A DNA stretch of 34,905 bases from CAYHPY01 sp964358485 (GCA_964358485.1 CAYHPY010000032.1:1-34905), one strand, 5' to 3'. Counted from the stretch's first letter, positions 15,053 through 22,700 are shown. A program made the numbers and translations. The notes: generated from the letters alone by a model not told the origin.

Positions 15053-15429
15053 GATTCCCCCAACATCCCCAGCAGGCTCTCGATGCGGGCCAGGAGCTCG
15101 TCCGGGTTGATCGGCTTGGTGAGATAAAGGTCCGCGCTGGATTCCTTGAGGCCGCGGAGCTGTTCCTCGGGCAGATTGCGCACGGTGAGCATCACCAGGG
15201 GCATGCCGCCGAAGCGGCTGTCCTCCCGGACGCGCCGGCAGAATTCGGGGCCGCTCTTGCCCGGGAGGTTCCAATCCACGATGACGAGATCCGGCCGGGA
15301 CGCCTGCAGGCGCTCCCAGCCCTCCTCGGCCGATCCCGCGCTCTCAAACCGGAAGCCCGCGGGCTCCAGGATGCGCCGCGCGATGCGCGGAAAATCCGGC
15401 TCGTCGTCGATCATGAGAACGGTTTTCAT
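15049..15429 (-). CDS. Receiver-only response regulator
   Basis: A CheY-like single receiver domain of 126 residues. All catalytic residues are present: the acidic pair in MIDDEPD (Asp8-Asp9), the phosphoacceptor Asp52 in VIVDWNLPGKSG, Thr82 in VMLTV and Lys105 in LTKPINPDE. There is no output domain, so it must act by protein contact, either as a phosphorelay intermediate or on another partner. The ATG at 15429 has a Shine-Dalgarno-like AAGGA 7 nt upstream, unlike the leaderless genes. It is in the same orientation as the histidine kinase ending at 15881, but the hicBA pair lies between on the other strand. It is ATGA-coupled to the fibre gene downstream, suggesting it and the fibre are made in step. 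Confidence 0.93.
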   Translation of the reverse strand: MKTVLMIDDEPDFPRIARRILEPAGFRFESAGSAEEGWERLQASRPDLVIVDWNLPGKSGPEFCRRVREDSRFGGMPLVMLTVRNLPEEQLRGLKESSADLYLTKPINPDELLARIESLLGMLGES

Positions 15430-15438
15430 GGCCCGTCC

Positions 15439-15467
15439 TTGACAGCGATGCGCGCGTCTGTTAACCT
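15439..15467 (+). promoter_or_regulatory. Leaderless-type promoter of hicBA
   Basis: TTGACA (15439-15444), 17 bases, TGT-TAACCT (-10 at 15462-15467), then exactly 6 nt to the hicB ATG at 15474. The -35 is a perfect match. It starts 9 bp from the response-regulator start codon on the other strand. Confidence 0.8.
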
Positions 15468-15473
15468 TAAGCC

Positions 15474-15692
15474 ATGCTCGGTCAATTCACGGCGGTCTAT
15501 GTCAAACGGGGCAAATGGTATGTCGGGTTCGTCGAGGAGATTCCCGGGGCCAACGCCCAGGGGCGCACCCTCGCCGAGGTGAAACGAAACCTCAAGGAAG
15601 CTTTGGAGCTTGTCTTGGAGGCCAATCGGGAGCTTGCCCATCGGTCTCACGGTCGCCGGGCCATCGAAGAACCGATCTCCATAGCGGTGTAA
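15474..15692 (+). CDS. hicB: HicB-family antitoxin (short form)
   Basis: HicB neutralises the HicA mRNA interferase by binding it. The 72-residue product has the HicB partial RNase-H-like fold: FTAVYVKRGKWYVGFVEEIP, then the GANAQGRTLAEVKRNLKEAL turn and helix, matching the family pattern V-x-x-D/E-x-P-G-x-x-x-x-G-x-T-x-x-E-A/V. It lacks a recognisable C-terminal HTH or ribbon-helix-helix DNA-binding domain, so it may not autoregulate in the usual manner. The stop overlaps the hicA start as TAATG. Here antitoxin precedes toxin, and the mRNA seems leaderless. It is antisense to any read-through transcript linking the flanking kinase and regulator. Confidence 0.9.
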   Translation: MLGQFTAVYVKRGKWYVGFVEEIPGANAQGRTLAEVKRNLKEALELVLEANRELAHRSHGRRAIEEPISIAV

Positions 15693-15877
15693 TGAAGCGG
15701 AGGGACCTTCTCCGCCATCTGCTTGCGTCGGGTTGCGCCTTGCTTCGGGAGGGCGGCCGGCATTCCATTTGGAGAAATCCGGCCGGGGGACGGGTTTCCG
15801 CCGTTCCCCGGCCTTCCGAGATCGACGACTTCCTAGCCAGGAAGATTTGCCGGGACCTGGGAATTCCCGCCCCCTGA
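15692..15877 (+). CDS. hicA: HicA-family mRNA interferase toxin
   Basis: HicA is a small dsRBD-fold ribonuclease that cleaves mRNA. The 61-residue product has the helix KRRDLLRHLLASGCALLREG, the catalytic His24 in GGRHSIWRNP (family pattern G-x-H-x-x-x-x-x-P), the strand GRVSAVPRP and the closing helix ARKICRDLGIPAP. Its length is typical. The start at 15692 is fixed by the TAATG overlap with hicB; upstream in-frame codons lie inside hicB and are a shadow. It ends 3 bp before the stop codon of the convergent histidine kinase. Too short to be called by length alone, but the motif match and context make it secure. Confidence 0.88.
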   Translation: MKRRDLLRHLLASGCALLREGGRHSIWRNPAGGRVSAVPRPSEIDDFLARKICRDLGIPAP

Positions 15878-15880
15878 TCG

Positions 15881-17287
15881 TCACGCCGCGACCTCCCGGC
15901 CCGTTTCGGCGGGGAGGCGGCTGGGCAAGGTGAAAAGGAAGCGGCTGCCCCGCCCCGGCTCGCTTTCCACCCAGATCCGGCCCCCGTGGGCCTCGACGAT
16001 GGAGCGGCAGATGGCCAAGCCTAGGCCCGTGCCCTTGGGGCCCCGGGCGATGGGGCGCGAGGAGCGGACCTGCTCGAACTTCTCGAAAATCCGGGCGAGA
16101 TCGGCCTGCGCGATGCCGATGCCGGTGTCGCGGACCGCGCAAAGAATCTCCCCCCCCTGGGGAGACAGCCCGAGCTCGATGATCACCTTCCCGCCGGAAG
16201 GGGTGAATTTGAGGGCGTTGGAGACGAGATTGATCAAGACCTGGCGCAGTCGCTCCGGATCGGCCGGGATGGGGCCCCCTCCGGCCTGGGCCTCGACGGA
16301 GAGCGCGACCCCTCCCTGCGCCGCCAGGGGCGTCATGAATTCCACCACTTCCTCGGCGACGGCCTCGGGGCGGACCGGGACCCGGTTGAGATTGAAGGAG
16401 CCGCGCTCCAGTTTTGCCAGGTCCAGGAGGTCGGTCACGAAATTCGAGAGGCGGGCGGTGTGCCCGCGGATGGCGGAGATGTCCTCCAGCCAGCGATCCT
16501 CCCCCCGTTTGTCCTTGCTCTCGAAAAGGATCAGCGCAAGATAGGATTCGATGGCGGCCAGCGGGCTCTTGAGCTCGTGGGTCACGGCCGAGACGAAATC
16601 CTTCTTCATCTCGTCGAGTTCCTGGAGCTTGCCCGCCGTCTCGTTGAAGCGGGAGGCGAGCAGGCCCAGCTCGTCGGAGCGGCGCACTTCGAGGCGGGTG
16701 TCCAGCCGTCCTTGCCCGAGGCGCGAGGCCGCGGCCGCCAGGTCGGAGATCGGGCGGGTCAGGGAGGCGGCCAGGGCCAAGGACGCCAGCAGGCCCCCGG
16801 CCACCATCGAAACGGCCACGACGGCCATACGGCGCCGGGCGTTTCGGAGCGCTTTTTCGACCGAGGCGGCGGCCATCGCCCGGGAAAACCCCCCGATGGC
16901 ATGGGCGTCGGCCTGCCCCTGGCGCTCGACCGGAAGGCGGACGACGGTCGTGCCCGCCGGAGGCTCCGGAAGTTTTTGGGGATCGGTTCCGGCGAGTTCC
17001 CGCCGGGTATGCGCCAGCACGCGGCCGGGCTCGGCCACATAGGCGAAGGAAAGCTCGGGGAGCCGGACCCCGAGGCTGGCCGTGTAGTTGATGAGCATGA
17101 GATCGTCCTGGCTCAGGTAGGACTCCCGGGCGACTTGCGCCAGGGCGGAAACGGTTTCCTCCTGTTGGGACGCGGCTTCAGCGATCAGGAAATTGCGTTC
17201 GGACCAATAAAGAATTCCGGTGGTCAGACCGACGATCGCCAGAACCAGGGTCCCGATCACCAGACTGAAGCGGATTTTGAGCGACAT
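15881..17287 (-). CDS. Membrane sensor histidine kinase
   Basis: A 468-residue transmembrane kinase. A first membrane helix lies at about 7-27 and a second at about 152-174, enclosing a periplasmic sensor domain of about 120 residues. Then come a HAMP domain (about 175-228), HisKA with the phosphoacceptor His237 in AVTHELKSPLAAIESYL, and a HATPase with the N box LINLVSNALKFTP (Asn358), DTGIGI (388-393) and GTGLGL (419-424). All catalytic elements look intact. The start at 17287 overlaps the upstream TPR gene stop as TGATG. The likely partner is the receiver-only regulator at 15049-15429, or the OmpR-type regulator at 21118-21831 that begins the gene cluster. The sensed signal is unknown. Confidence 0.95.
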   Translation of the reverse strand: MSLKIRFSLVIGTLVLAIVGLTTGILYWSERNFLIAEAASQQEETVSALAQVARESYLSQDDLMLINYTASLGVRLPELSFAYVAEPGRVLAHTRRELAGTDPQKLPEPPAGTTVVRLPVERQGQADAHAIGGFSRAMAAASVEKALRNARRRMAVVAVSMVAGGLLASLALAASLTRPISDLAAAASRLGQGRLDTRLEVRRSDELGLLASRFNETAGKLQELDEMKKDFVSAVTHELKSPLAAIESYLALILFESKDKRGEDRWLEDISAIRGHTARLSNFVTDLLDLAKLERGSFNLNRVPVRPEAVAEEVVEFMTPLAAQGGVALSVEAQAGGGPIPADPERLRQVLINLVSNALKFTPSGGKVIIELGLSPQGGEILCAVRDTGIGIAQADLARIFEKFEQVRSSRPIARGPKGTGLGLAICRSIVEAHGGRIWVESEPGRGSRFLFTLPSRLPAETGREVAA

Positions 17288-18525
17288 CAGCGTCGCTCCC
17301 GCAGGGCCCGGTCGAGGGCCTTCTTGGCCTTCGGATGCTGGGGGTCCAGCTCCAAGGCGCCCTTCCAGAGGGTGATGGCTTCGTCCAATTCGCCGGTGGA
17401 ATAAGCGCGCAGGCCCCTGTCGTAGAGTTCGCGAGCCCGCTCCTGGGCGGGTGGGAGATTGGCCGAAGTCGTTTCCGCTTCGGAGGCCGCTTTGACCGGC
17501 GCCGAGTCGACGGTTTCGGCGGGGGCCGGTTCGGCTTTCGGCGCAGGGGGCGCCACGGGGGTTTTTCGGGGAGCGCGGGGCGGGCGGGGGGTGGCGACCG
17601 CGGCCGCCCGGGGAGCGGCCGGCGCCGGGGGCGCGGAGGCCGCGGCCGTCTTGATCGAGATCTCCTCGATGTAAAATTTGGCCTCCGCGTTGTCGGAATC
17701 TTCCCGAAGGATCCCTTGCCAGGCGCGGGCCGACTCGGGCAGGGCTCCTTCCTTGTAAAGCCGATAAGCGCGGGCCGCCAGCCAGAGAACCTGCTCTTTC
17801 TTTTGTTCCAGGGCGCTTAGGCGGGCCATGGCTTCCTTGATCCGGGACTCGTCCTGGGAGGGGAGCGGACGGTAGAGGCCGGGGGTATTTCCCCATTTAT
17901 CGGTGTGGAGCTTTTCGGTGAGCAGGACCAGCCCCATGTCGCCGGTGTTGACGCCTCCGGGCCGCTTTCCCTTCCACAGGGGATCCTCGCCGAATTTTGA
18001 AAAGGTCTTGAGCAATTCCGATTGGAATTGGGCGCGCGCCGCCGCGAAGCGCGGGACCATGGCGTAGGTGATCGGGAACGCCTCGAGATGGGCGGCGTAG
18101 GCGTTGAGGGCCTCGGCCAGGCTGGGGGCGAACCTGGCCAGGGTCAGGGCTTTTTCCAGGGACTCTTCCCAGGTTTTCGCCGCGGCGGAATAGGCCGCGA
18201 TGGAGGACGTCGCGGCGTCCTCCTCGGCCTTGAGTTTGGCGGCGCGCTCAGGGTAAAGCTTTTGGATTTCGAACATCAGGCTTTCCCGCTCCCGGGCCAC
18301 CTTTTCTTTTTCGAGGGCCAGGAGGTGGACGGCGCTCCGTTTCAACCGCTCCTTGGCCCCGGGGTAGGTGGGGTCCTCCAGAATGGCGTCCATGAAGCCC
18401 GCCATGGCGGCCTTGAAATCCTGGCGCTTGTAGGCCGTCATCGCGTCGTGGTAATGGCGCTCGGCCTGCAGGCGCGACGCGTGGGCGGGTTGGAGGGTGA
18501 GCAGGGCCAGGAGCAGGGACGTCAT
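17287..18525 (-). CDS. Secreted TPR protein with Pro/Ala linker
   Basis: The 412-residue product has the signal peptide MTSLLLALLTLQPAHASRLQ, then a helical region with an N-terminal TPR (AERHYHDAMTAYKRQDFKAA), a central coiled-coil-like stretch, a long Ala/Pro linker (about 300-350), and a C-terminal TPR (LYDRGLRAYSTGELDEAITL). The linker suggests a flexible tether, so the C-terminal TPR could reach a partner. It is ATGA-coupled to the PorV-like gene upstream and TGATG-coupled to the kinase downstream. A periplasmic adaptor between the barrel and the kinase sensor domain is an attractive guess, but nothing in the sequence proves it. Confidence 0.87.
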   Translation of the reverse strand: MTSLLLALLTLQPAHASRLQAERHYHDAMTAYKRQDFKAAMAGFMDAILEDPTYPGAKERLKRSAVHLLALEKEKVARERESLMFEIQKLYPERAAKLKAEEDAATSSIAAYSAAAKTWEESLEKALTLARFAPSLAEALNAYAAHLEAFPITYAMVPRFAAARAQFQSELLKTFSKFGEDPLWKGKRPGGVNTGDMGLVLLTEKLHTDKWGNTPGLYRPLPSQDESRIKEAMARLSALEQKKEQVLWLAARAYRLYKEGALPESARAWQGILREDSDNAEAKFYIEEISIKTAAASAPPAPAAPRAAAVATPRPPRAPRKTPVAPPAPKAEPAPAETVDSAPVKAASEAETTSANLPPAQERARELYDRGLRAYSTGELDEAITLWKGALELDPQHPKAKKALDRALRERR

Positions 18526-19652
18526 TTGGCCCTCTCCAAGCCCTCCTTGACCTGGCGCAGTTGCTCGAGCGCCTCCTTGTTCAACGGGTCAAGTTTGAGC
18601 GCGTCGTCAAATTCCACCGCCGCCTCGAGGCTGCGGCCCTCCTTCATGAAAACCTTGCCGCGCTCGATCTTGCGCCGGGCCTTCTCCTCGGTCGGGGAGA
18701 TCACCGGGGTGATCTCGATGGGTTCGCCCAAGCGCGTCGAGAGCGCCATGAGATGCGTGTAGCCGAAACGGCCGAAGTGCGAGAGCGCGTAGTCCACGCT
18801 GAGGGCCTTGACCCGGAAGCCCACTCCGAACCGGTAGCCCGGCCCGAAGTCCTGATGGGACACGTAGCCCACCCGCCAGGACATGAAGCGCCGGACGCTG
18901 TATTCCAGCCCCCCGCCGTGGGTCATGTCGTCATAGGTGGGGACTCGGGCGTCGTAGACGAAGGTGAGGGGGTCTCCGAAAAGGTTCAAGGAATAGCCGA
19001 AGCCGACCCGGTAGACCGCCGGGGATTTTTCGCGGATGGCGTCGAATTTGTGCCCCCGCCCGAGGTTGTGGCCGGAGGCTCCGGCCGAAAGCACTCCGGG
19101 CCCGAGCGGGTTGGCGAAAAGCACGCCGGCGTCGCCCATCACGGCGTTGGAGCGGACCAAGTCCAGCTCCTCCCGAACCACCTTGAGCCCGACTCCGCCG
19201 AAGAGTCCGTAGCGGCGGTCCTCCTCGGGACCCCAGAGGCGGCGCGCGTAGACGGGCATGACCGCCAGGTCCATGGATTTTACGTCGGACATCCGGGTTC
19301 CGGCGTTGTCGTAGCCCGTGAGATTTTTGACCTGCAGAAGCGTTGCGGAAAGGCCGAAGGTTCCCAAGGTCCGGTGGGGATAGGCGACGGCGATGCTCTG
19401 CAAGGAAAGATCCTCATAAAGCTTATTGTAGGAGAACCCGGCCTCCGGGTAGCTCAGGCGGGCCAGCCCCGCCGGATTGACCGCCATGGCCGACAAGGCG
19501 TCGTCGGACAATGCCGTGCCGGCCTCGCCCATGCCGACGGACCGGGGGCTGGTCGGCATCCTCAGGAAAGACGCGCTGGCCTTTCCCGCTTCCGCCGCCG
19601 AAAGGGCCGGAAGGCCGGCGAGCAGAAGCGCGGCGAGGAGTTTCCCGTTCAC
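18522..19652 (-). CDS. PorV/UPF0164-type outer-membrane barrel with C-terminal TPR
   Basis: PorV is an outer-membrane barrel (FadL-like) that shuttles type IX secretion cargo to the attachment complex. The 376-residue product begins with a signal peptide ending near LPALSAAEA and then the family N-terminus SFLRMPTSPRSVGMGEAGTA and AMAVNPAGLARL. The rest is alternating beta strands to about residue 300, with VGYVSHQDFGPGYRFGVGF typical of the barrel. An additional C-terminal TPR follows, KIERGKVFMKEGRSLEAAVE, which ordinary PorV lacks. The start is a GTG at 19652 overlapping the cargo stop as GTGA. Position directly after a gene for a T9SS-like sorted protein strongly supports a linked function. 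Confidence 0.9.
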   Translation of the reverse strand: MNGKLLAALLLAGLPALSAAEAGKASASFLRMPTSPRSVGMGEAGTALSDDALSAMAVNPAGLARLSYPEAGFSYNKLYEDLSLQSIAVAYPHRTLGTFGLSATLLQVKNLTGYDNAGTRMSDVKSMDLAVMPVYARRLWGPEEDRRYGLFGGVGLKVVREELDLVRSNAVMGDAGVLFANPLGPGVLSAGASGHNLGRGHKFDAIREKSPAVYRVGFGYSLNLFGDPLTFVYDARVPTYDDMTHGGGLEYSVRRFMSWRVGYVSHQDFGPGYRFGVGFRVKALSVDYALSHFGRFGYTHLMALSTRLGEPIEITPVISPTEEKARRKIERGKVFMKEGRSLEAAVEFDDALKLDPLNKEALEQLRQVKEGLERAK

Positions 19653-21037
19653 CGGACCACCATGAGTTTCCCGGTTTTTCGGGCCGTGACGGAGCGGATT
19701 TCCCAGATGTAGACCCCGCTGGAGACCACCTCTCCGGCGGCGTTTCGGGCGTCCCAGGTCTGGGGGTTGGCGTTGATCGTCAGTTCCCGGACCAATTCCC
19801 CGGCGAGGGTGTAAATCCGGATGGTCCCCTCCGCGGGAAGATTTGTGAAGCGGATGCCCGTGGCCCAGGAGCCGTATCGGGCTGCGTCCCCGGCGTTGGG
19901 CCTAAACGGGACCGGGAAGGCGTAGGCGTCGGCCACGTCGGTGTCCAGGGCGCCTATTTGGGCGAGGACGGAAAAGTGATTGGTGGGCAGGAGAACCCGA
20001 TTGTTGGCGATGTCGACGGTCGTCCCCGGTTGTTTGACCCAGAAACCGCCGGCCTCGTCCAGCCTCCAGACGGTGAGGCTCTTGGCCTTGACTCGCGGGC
20101 TGGACCCGTCCACATAGCCGTCGCCGTCCGCGTCGGAATAGGGCATGACCAGGCTGGCGTTTTTGGCGAGGGTCCCGGTGAAGGCGTCCCCGGAGGCGGC
20201 GAAGGGATCGATTTTGACGATCTTGAGGGGATTCTTGTCGCGGCCCATTGTTTTGACGATGCGGTCGTTGGCGTCGGCCAAAGTCGAACTGCTTGTGGAC
20301 ACGGTGGAGAGGACCAGGAAATAATCCGAGGCGAAGGAGTTCGGGGGGATCTCCATGGTCATGTTGACGTCGCCCGGGGTGCGGAAAAGGTTGGTAACCC
20401 CGGTGTCCCGGACCGAGGCGAAGCTCTTGGTGAGGTTGGAGGGCAGTTGGATGCCGTTGACGTCCCGGGCGTAGCTCGACATGGTCATCTCATAAAGCAT
20501 GCCCTTGGGCCAACCGGTCGGGTCGGTGGGGTAGACCCACGCCGTCTGGGCGGTGGCCGAGTAGACGAGGTTGAAGGTGAGAGGCGTGGTCACCGTGTTG
20601 CCGAGGGAATCCATGACCCCGTTGATGGTGATGGCCGCAGCCAGGGAGGCGGAGGACATTTCGTTGTCGAAGGCCATGGCCACGGTGGCGGTGGAGAGCA
20701 GGCCGTAGGTGACGCCGTTGAGGGTCACCCCGGTCGAGGACATGAATTGGGTCACCGAGGAGCCGGAGGTGGAAATGGAGGGAATTTGGGAGAGATAACC
20801 CGTGAGCACCGCCTCGGCTGCCGCGGTCATCAACGCTAGGCCGTCGTAGGGCTCGCCCATGGACTGGCCCATGGTCCAGGTTGTCCCGTCGATGGCGTAG
20901 CCTTTGAGGTTGGAGTCTCCGAGGATGCCGTGTACGGATCGCTCCATGGACCAGTCGCTGCCTGAGGAAACGGACGCGAAGGCTGGAACCAGCGTCAACT
21001 GGATTAGCCCGAAAAGTAGGGCGATCCGATAGGGCAC
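19649..21037 (-). CDS. T9SS-like surface protein with Ig-like domain and FlgD/CTD tail
   Basis: The 462-residue product starts at a GTG (21037) with signal peptide MPYRIALLFGLIQLTLVPAF. A Big_5/SbsA Ig-like domain spans about residues 100-195 (VTLNGVTYGLLSTATVAMAF, then ending at YARDVNGIQLPSNL). A second beta domain contains the calcium-like loop SDADGDGYVDGSSP. The C-terminus (about 385-462) is the FlgD/type A sorting-like fold: YAFPVPFRPN, GTIRIYTLAGELVREL, SSGVYIWEIRS and the final GKLMVVR. That last block is the signature of T9SS CTDs, which are cleaved after export. It heads the cluster and is GTGA-coupled to the PorV-like gene. What it binds is unknown. Confidence 0.87.
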   Translation of the reverse strand: MPYRIALLFGLIQLTLVPAFASVSSGSDWSMERSVHGILGDSNLKGYAIDGTTWTMGQSMGEPYDGLALMTAAAEAVLTGYLSQIPSISTSGSSVTQFMSSTGVTLNGVTYGLLSTATVAMAFDNEMSSASLAAAITINGVMDSLGNTVTTPLTFNLVYSATAQTAWVYPTDPTGWPKGMLYEMTMSSYARDVNGIQLPSNLTKSFASVRDTGVTNLFRTPGDVNMTMEIPPNSFASDYFLVLSTVSTSSSTLADANDRIVKTMGRDKNPLKIVKIDPFAASGDAFTGTLAKNASLVMPYSDADGDGYVDGSSPRVKAKSLTVWRLDEAGGFWVKQPGTTVDIANNRVLLPTNHFSVLAQIGALDTDVADAYAFPVPFRPNAGDAARYGSWATGIRFTNLPAEGTIRIYTLAGELVRELTINANPQTWDARNAAGEVVSSGVYIWEIRSVTARKTGKLMVVR

Positions 21038-21044
21038 GTTGGGA

Positions 21045-21072
21045 AGTATAACAGAACCTAAGTTTTATTCAA
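21045..21072 (-). promoter_or_regulatory. Leaderless-type promoter of the surface-protein operon
   Basis: TTGAAT (21072-21067), 16 bases, TGT-TATACT (-10 at 21050-21045), then 7 nt to the GTG start at 21037. The -35 coincides with one arm of a 12-bp inverted repeat. Confidence 0.8.
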
Positions 21073-21110
21073 TATCAAATTTGTAAAAAAAGTTTGAATA
21101 AAACTTGAAT
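21061..21110 (-). promoter_or_regulatory. Operator-like repeats upstream of the surface-protein operon
   Basis: In an AT-rich gap two direct ATTCAA copies on the minus strand start exactly 11 bp apart (21110-21105 and 21099-21094), the spacing of OmpR/PhoB-type sites. A third, inverted copy is the -35 hexamer. Bases 21061-21072 and 21094-21105 are perfect 12-bp inverted repeats, 21 bp apart. The OmpR-type regulator gene ends 8 bp away. Confidence 0.6.
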
Positions 21111-21117
21111 ATTACCT

Positions 21118-21831
21118 TTAATCGAGCCTATACCCCAATCCCCACACCGTTTTGATCTGTTTCCCAATGTTTGTTCCCACTTTTTTCCGTATTCGTGAGA
21201 TATATTGGGCCAAAGTAACCAATGTTTGCTCCGATTTTTTCACGCTTGACGGCCAAATAGATCGCAGAAGTTCTTCTTTCGAGACCATCTGTTTTTGCCT
21301 AGCCATAAGAAAAGAAAGAATTTGAAACTCCTTCGGGCTGAGCTCCACTTCCAGAATCCTCTCACCATCCTGGACGCTGCAGCGATGGGCTTTGGCGTCC
21401 AGGATGAGTTTTCCATCCGCCGCCTTGAGCGGGCCTTCCCGCTCAGCCCGGCGCCGGCGTTCCAGAGCCGCCGTGAGGGCCGCGATGCGGGCCAGCAGGA
21501 CGCGCGGATCGATGGGTTTTAGCAGGTATTCCACCGCGCCCCGGCGCAAACCCTCAACGACCTGGCGGGGGTTCCGGTAACGGGCCGAAATGAAGACCAG
21601 GGGCAGGCGGAGGGTCTGGGGATCGGCGCGCAGTCCCGTCACCAACTCCCAAGGCGGCGCGTCGCCTTGGTCGAGGTCCAGCACCAAAACTTCGGGCAGC
21701 CTTTTTTTGACCGCCTCGAAAAGGCCCTCGGCGGCTTGGGCGCGGAGCTCGACGCCGCCCTCCCGGCAGGTTTCGCGCAAGTCGGCCAACAAGGCCTCGT
21801 CGCCGCTTGAGACCAGGATTTCAAGACCCAC
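21118..21831 (-). CDS. OmpR/PhoB-type response regulator with degenerate receiver
   Basis: A receiver (about 1-125) plus a C-terminal winged-helix DNA-binding domain (about 140-237; ELSPKEFQILSFLMARQKQM, then SRIRKKVGTNIGKQIKTVWG and GYRLD). In the receiver, Asp52 (VLVLDLDQGD) and Lys (EYLLKPIDP) are kept. The acidic pair that binds magnesium at the end of strand one is missing: EILVSSGDEA replaces the usual DD. It may therefore be poorly phosphorylated or work as a pseudo-receiver. The start is a GTG at 21831, overlapping the metF end by 11 nt, so it is cotranscribed with metF. Its C-terminus is next to repeats that could be its own target sites. Confidence 0.93.
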   Translation of the reverse strand: MGLEILVSSGDEALLADLRETCREGGVELRAQAAEGLFEAVKKRLPEVLVLDLDQGDAPPWELVTGLRADPQTLRLPLVFISARYRNPRQVVEGLRRGAVEYLLKPIDPRVLLARIAALTAALERRRRAEREGPLKAADGKLILDAKAHRCSVQDGERILEVELSPKEFQILSFLMARQKQMVSKEELLRSIWPSSVKKSEQTLVTLAQYISRIRKKVGTNIGKQIKTVWGLGYRLD

Positions 21832-22690
21832 GGCGGAGGTTTTGAAGGATCTCGGAGGTGGAGTGGGAGCGGTTGAGGGTGTAGAAGTGGACGCCGGGGG
21901 CCCCGCCGGCCAGGAGCTCGCGGCATTGGCGGGTGGCGTAGTCGATGCCGTAGCGGATCACCGCCTCGGGCCGGTCCTGGATGGGCTCAAGCTCGGCGAC
22001 CAGACCCGCCGGGAGTTTGGCCCCGCACATGGAGGTGAAGCGCTTGAGCTGGGCAAATCCGGTCACCGGCATGATCCCCGGGACGATGGGGACCTTGATC
22101 CCGGCCGCGCGGCAGCGGCCGACGAAGTCGAAATAATCCTTGTTGTCGAAAAAGAGCTGGGTGACGATCCAGTCTCCCCCCGCCGCCACCTTTTCCTTGA
22201 GGTGGAGCAGGTCCGCGTCCCGGTTCGGGGCCTCGGGATGGCTTTCGGGGTAGCCGGCGACGGCGATGTTGAAATTTCCCCGCTCCCGAATGAAGGCCAC
22301 CAGATCGCGGGCGTAGCCGAAATCCCTTTGGCCCGGCGGGAGCACTTCAACGTCCTTGGGCTTGTCCCCGCGCAGGGCCACGATGGTTTCGATGCCCTCC
22401 CGGCGCAGGCGCTCGAGGATTTCGGCGATCTCGCCCTTGGTGTGGGCGATGCAGGTCAGGTGGCTGGCCGTGGGCAGGCCGAGCTCGCGCTGGATGCGCC
22501 CGGCGGTCTCGATGGTCTTGGACCGGGCCGAGCCCCCGGCCCCGTAGGTCAGCGTGACGAAGGAGGGCGCCAGGGGCTTGAGCTCCCGGACGCCCGCCAT
22601 GAAGGCGGCCATGTCCTCCGGGGCTTTGGGAAGGAAAAATTCGAAGGAAAAGACGGGCTCCCGCTGCTTCAAGAGTTCGGGGATCGTCAT
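21821..22690 (-). CDS. metF: Methylenetetrahydrofolate reductase
   Basis: MetF reduces 5,10-methylene-THF to 5-methyl-THF with FAD, feeding methionine synthesis. The 289-residue TIM barrel shows VFSFEFFLPKAPED with the catalytic Glu17, FVTLTYGAGGSARSKTIETA, TASHLTCIAHTKGEI, IVALRGDKPKD, WIVTQLFFDNKDYF, and PIVPGIMPVTGFAQLKRFTS, all conserved. Length is normal (about 290). It follows the large TPR gene by 10 bp and overlaps the regulator downstream, so a housekeeping enzyme shares a transcript with a TPR scaffold and a transcription factor. There is no riboswitch visible in front of it. Confidence 0.96.
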   Translation of the reverse strand: MTIPELLKQREPVFSFEFFLPKAPEDMAAFMAGVRELKPLAPSFVTLTYGAGGSARSKTIETAGRIQRELGLPTASHLTCIAHTKGEIAEILERLRREGIETIVALRGDKPKDVEVLPPGQRDFGYARDLVAFIRERGNFNIAVAGYPESHPEAPNRDADLLHLKEKVAAGGDWIVTQLFFDNKDYFDFVGRCRAAGIKVPIVPGIMPVTGFAQLKRFTSMCGAKLPAGLVAELEPIQDRPEAVIRYGIDYATRQCRELLAGGAPGVHFYTLNRSHSTSEILQNLRRGS

Positions 22691-22700
22691 GGCCGCGGAC

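Noticed and set aside
15426..16142. 238-codon minus-strand open frame over hicBA and the kinase end
   Set aside because: It overlaps the HATPase domain in another frame and hicBA on the other strand; no motif and no promoter.
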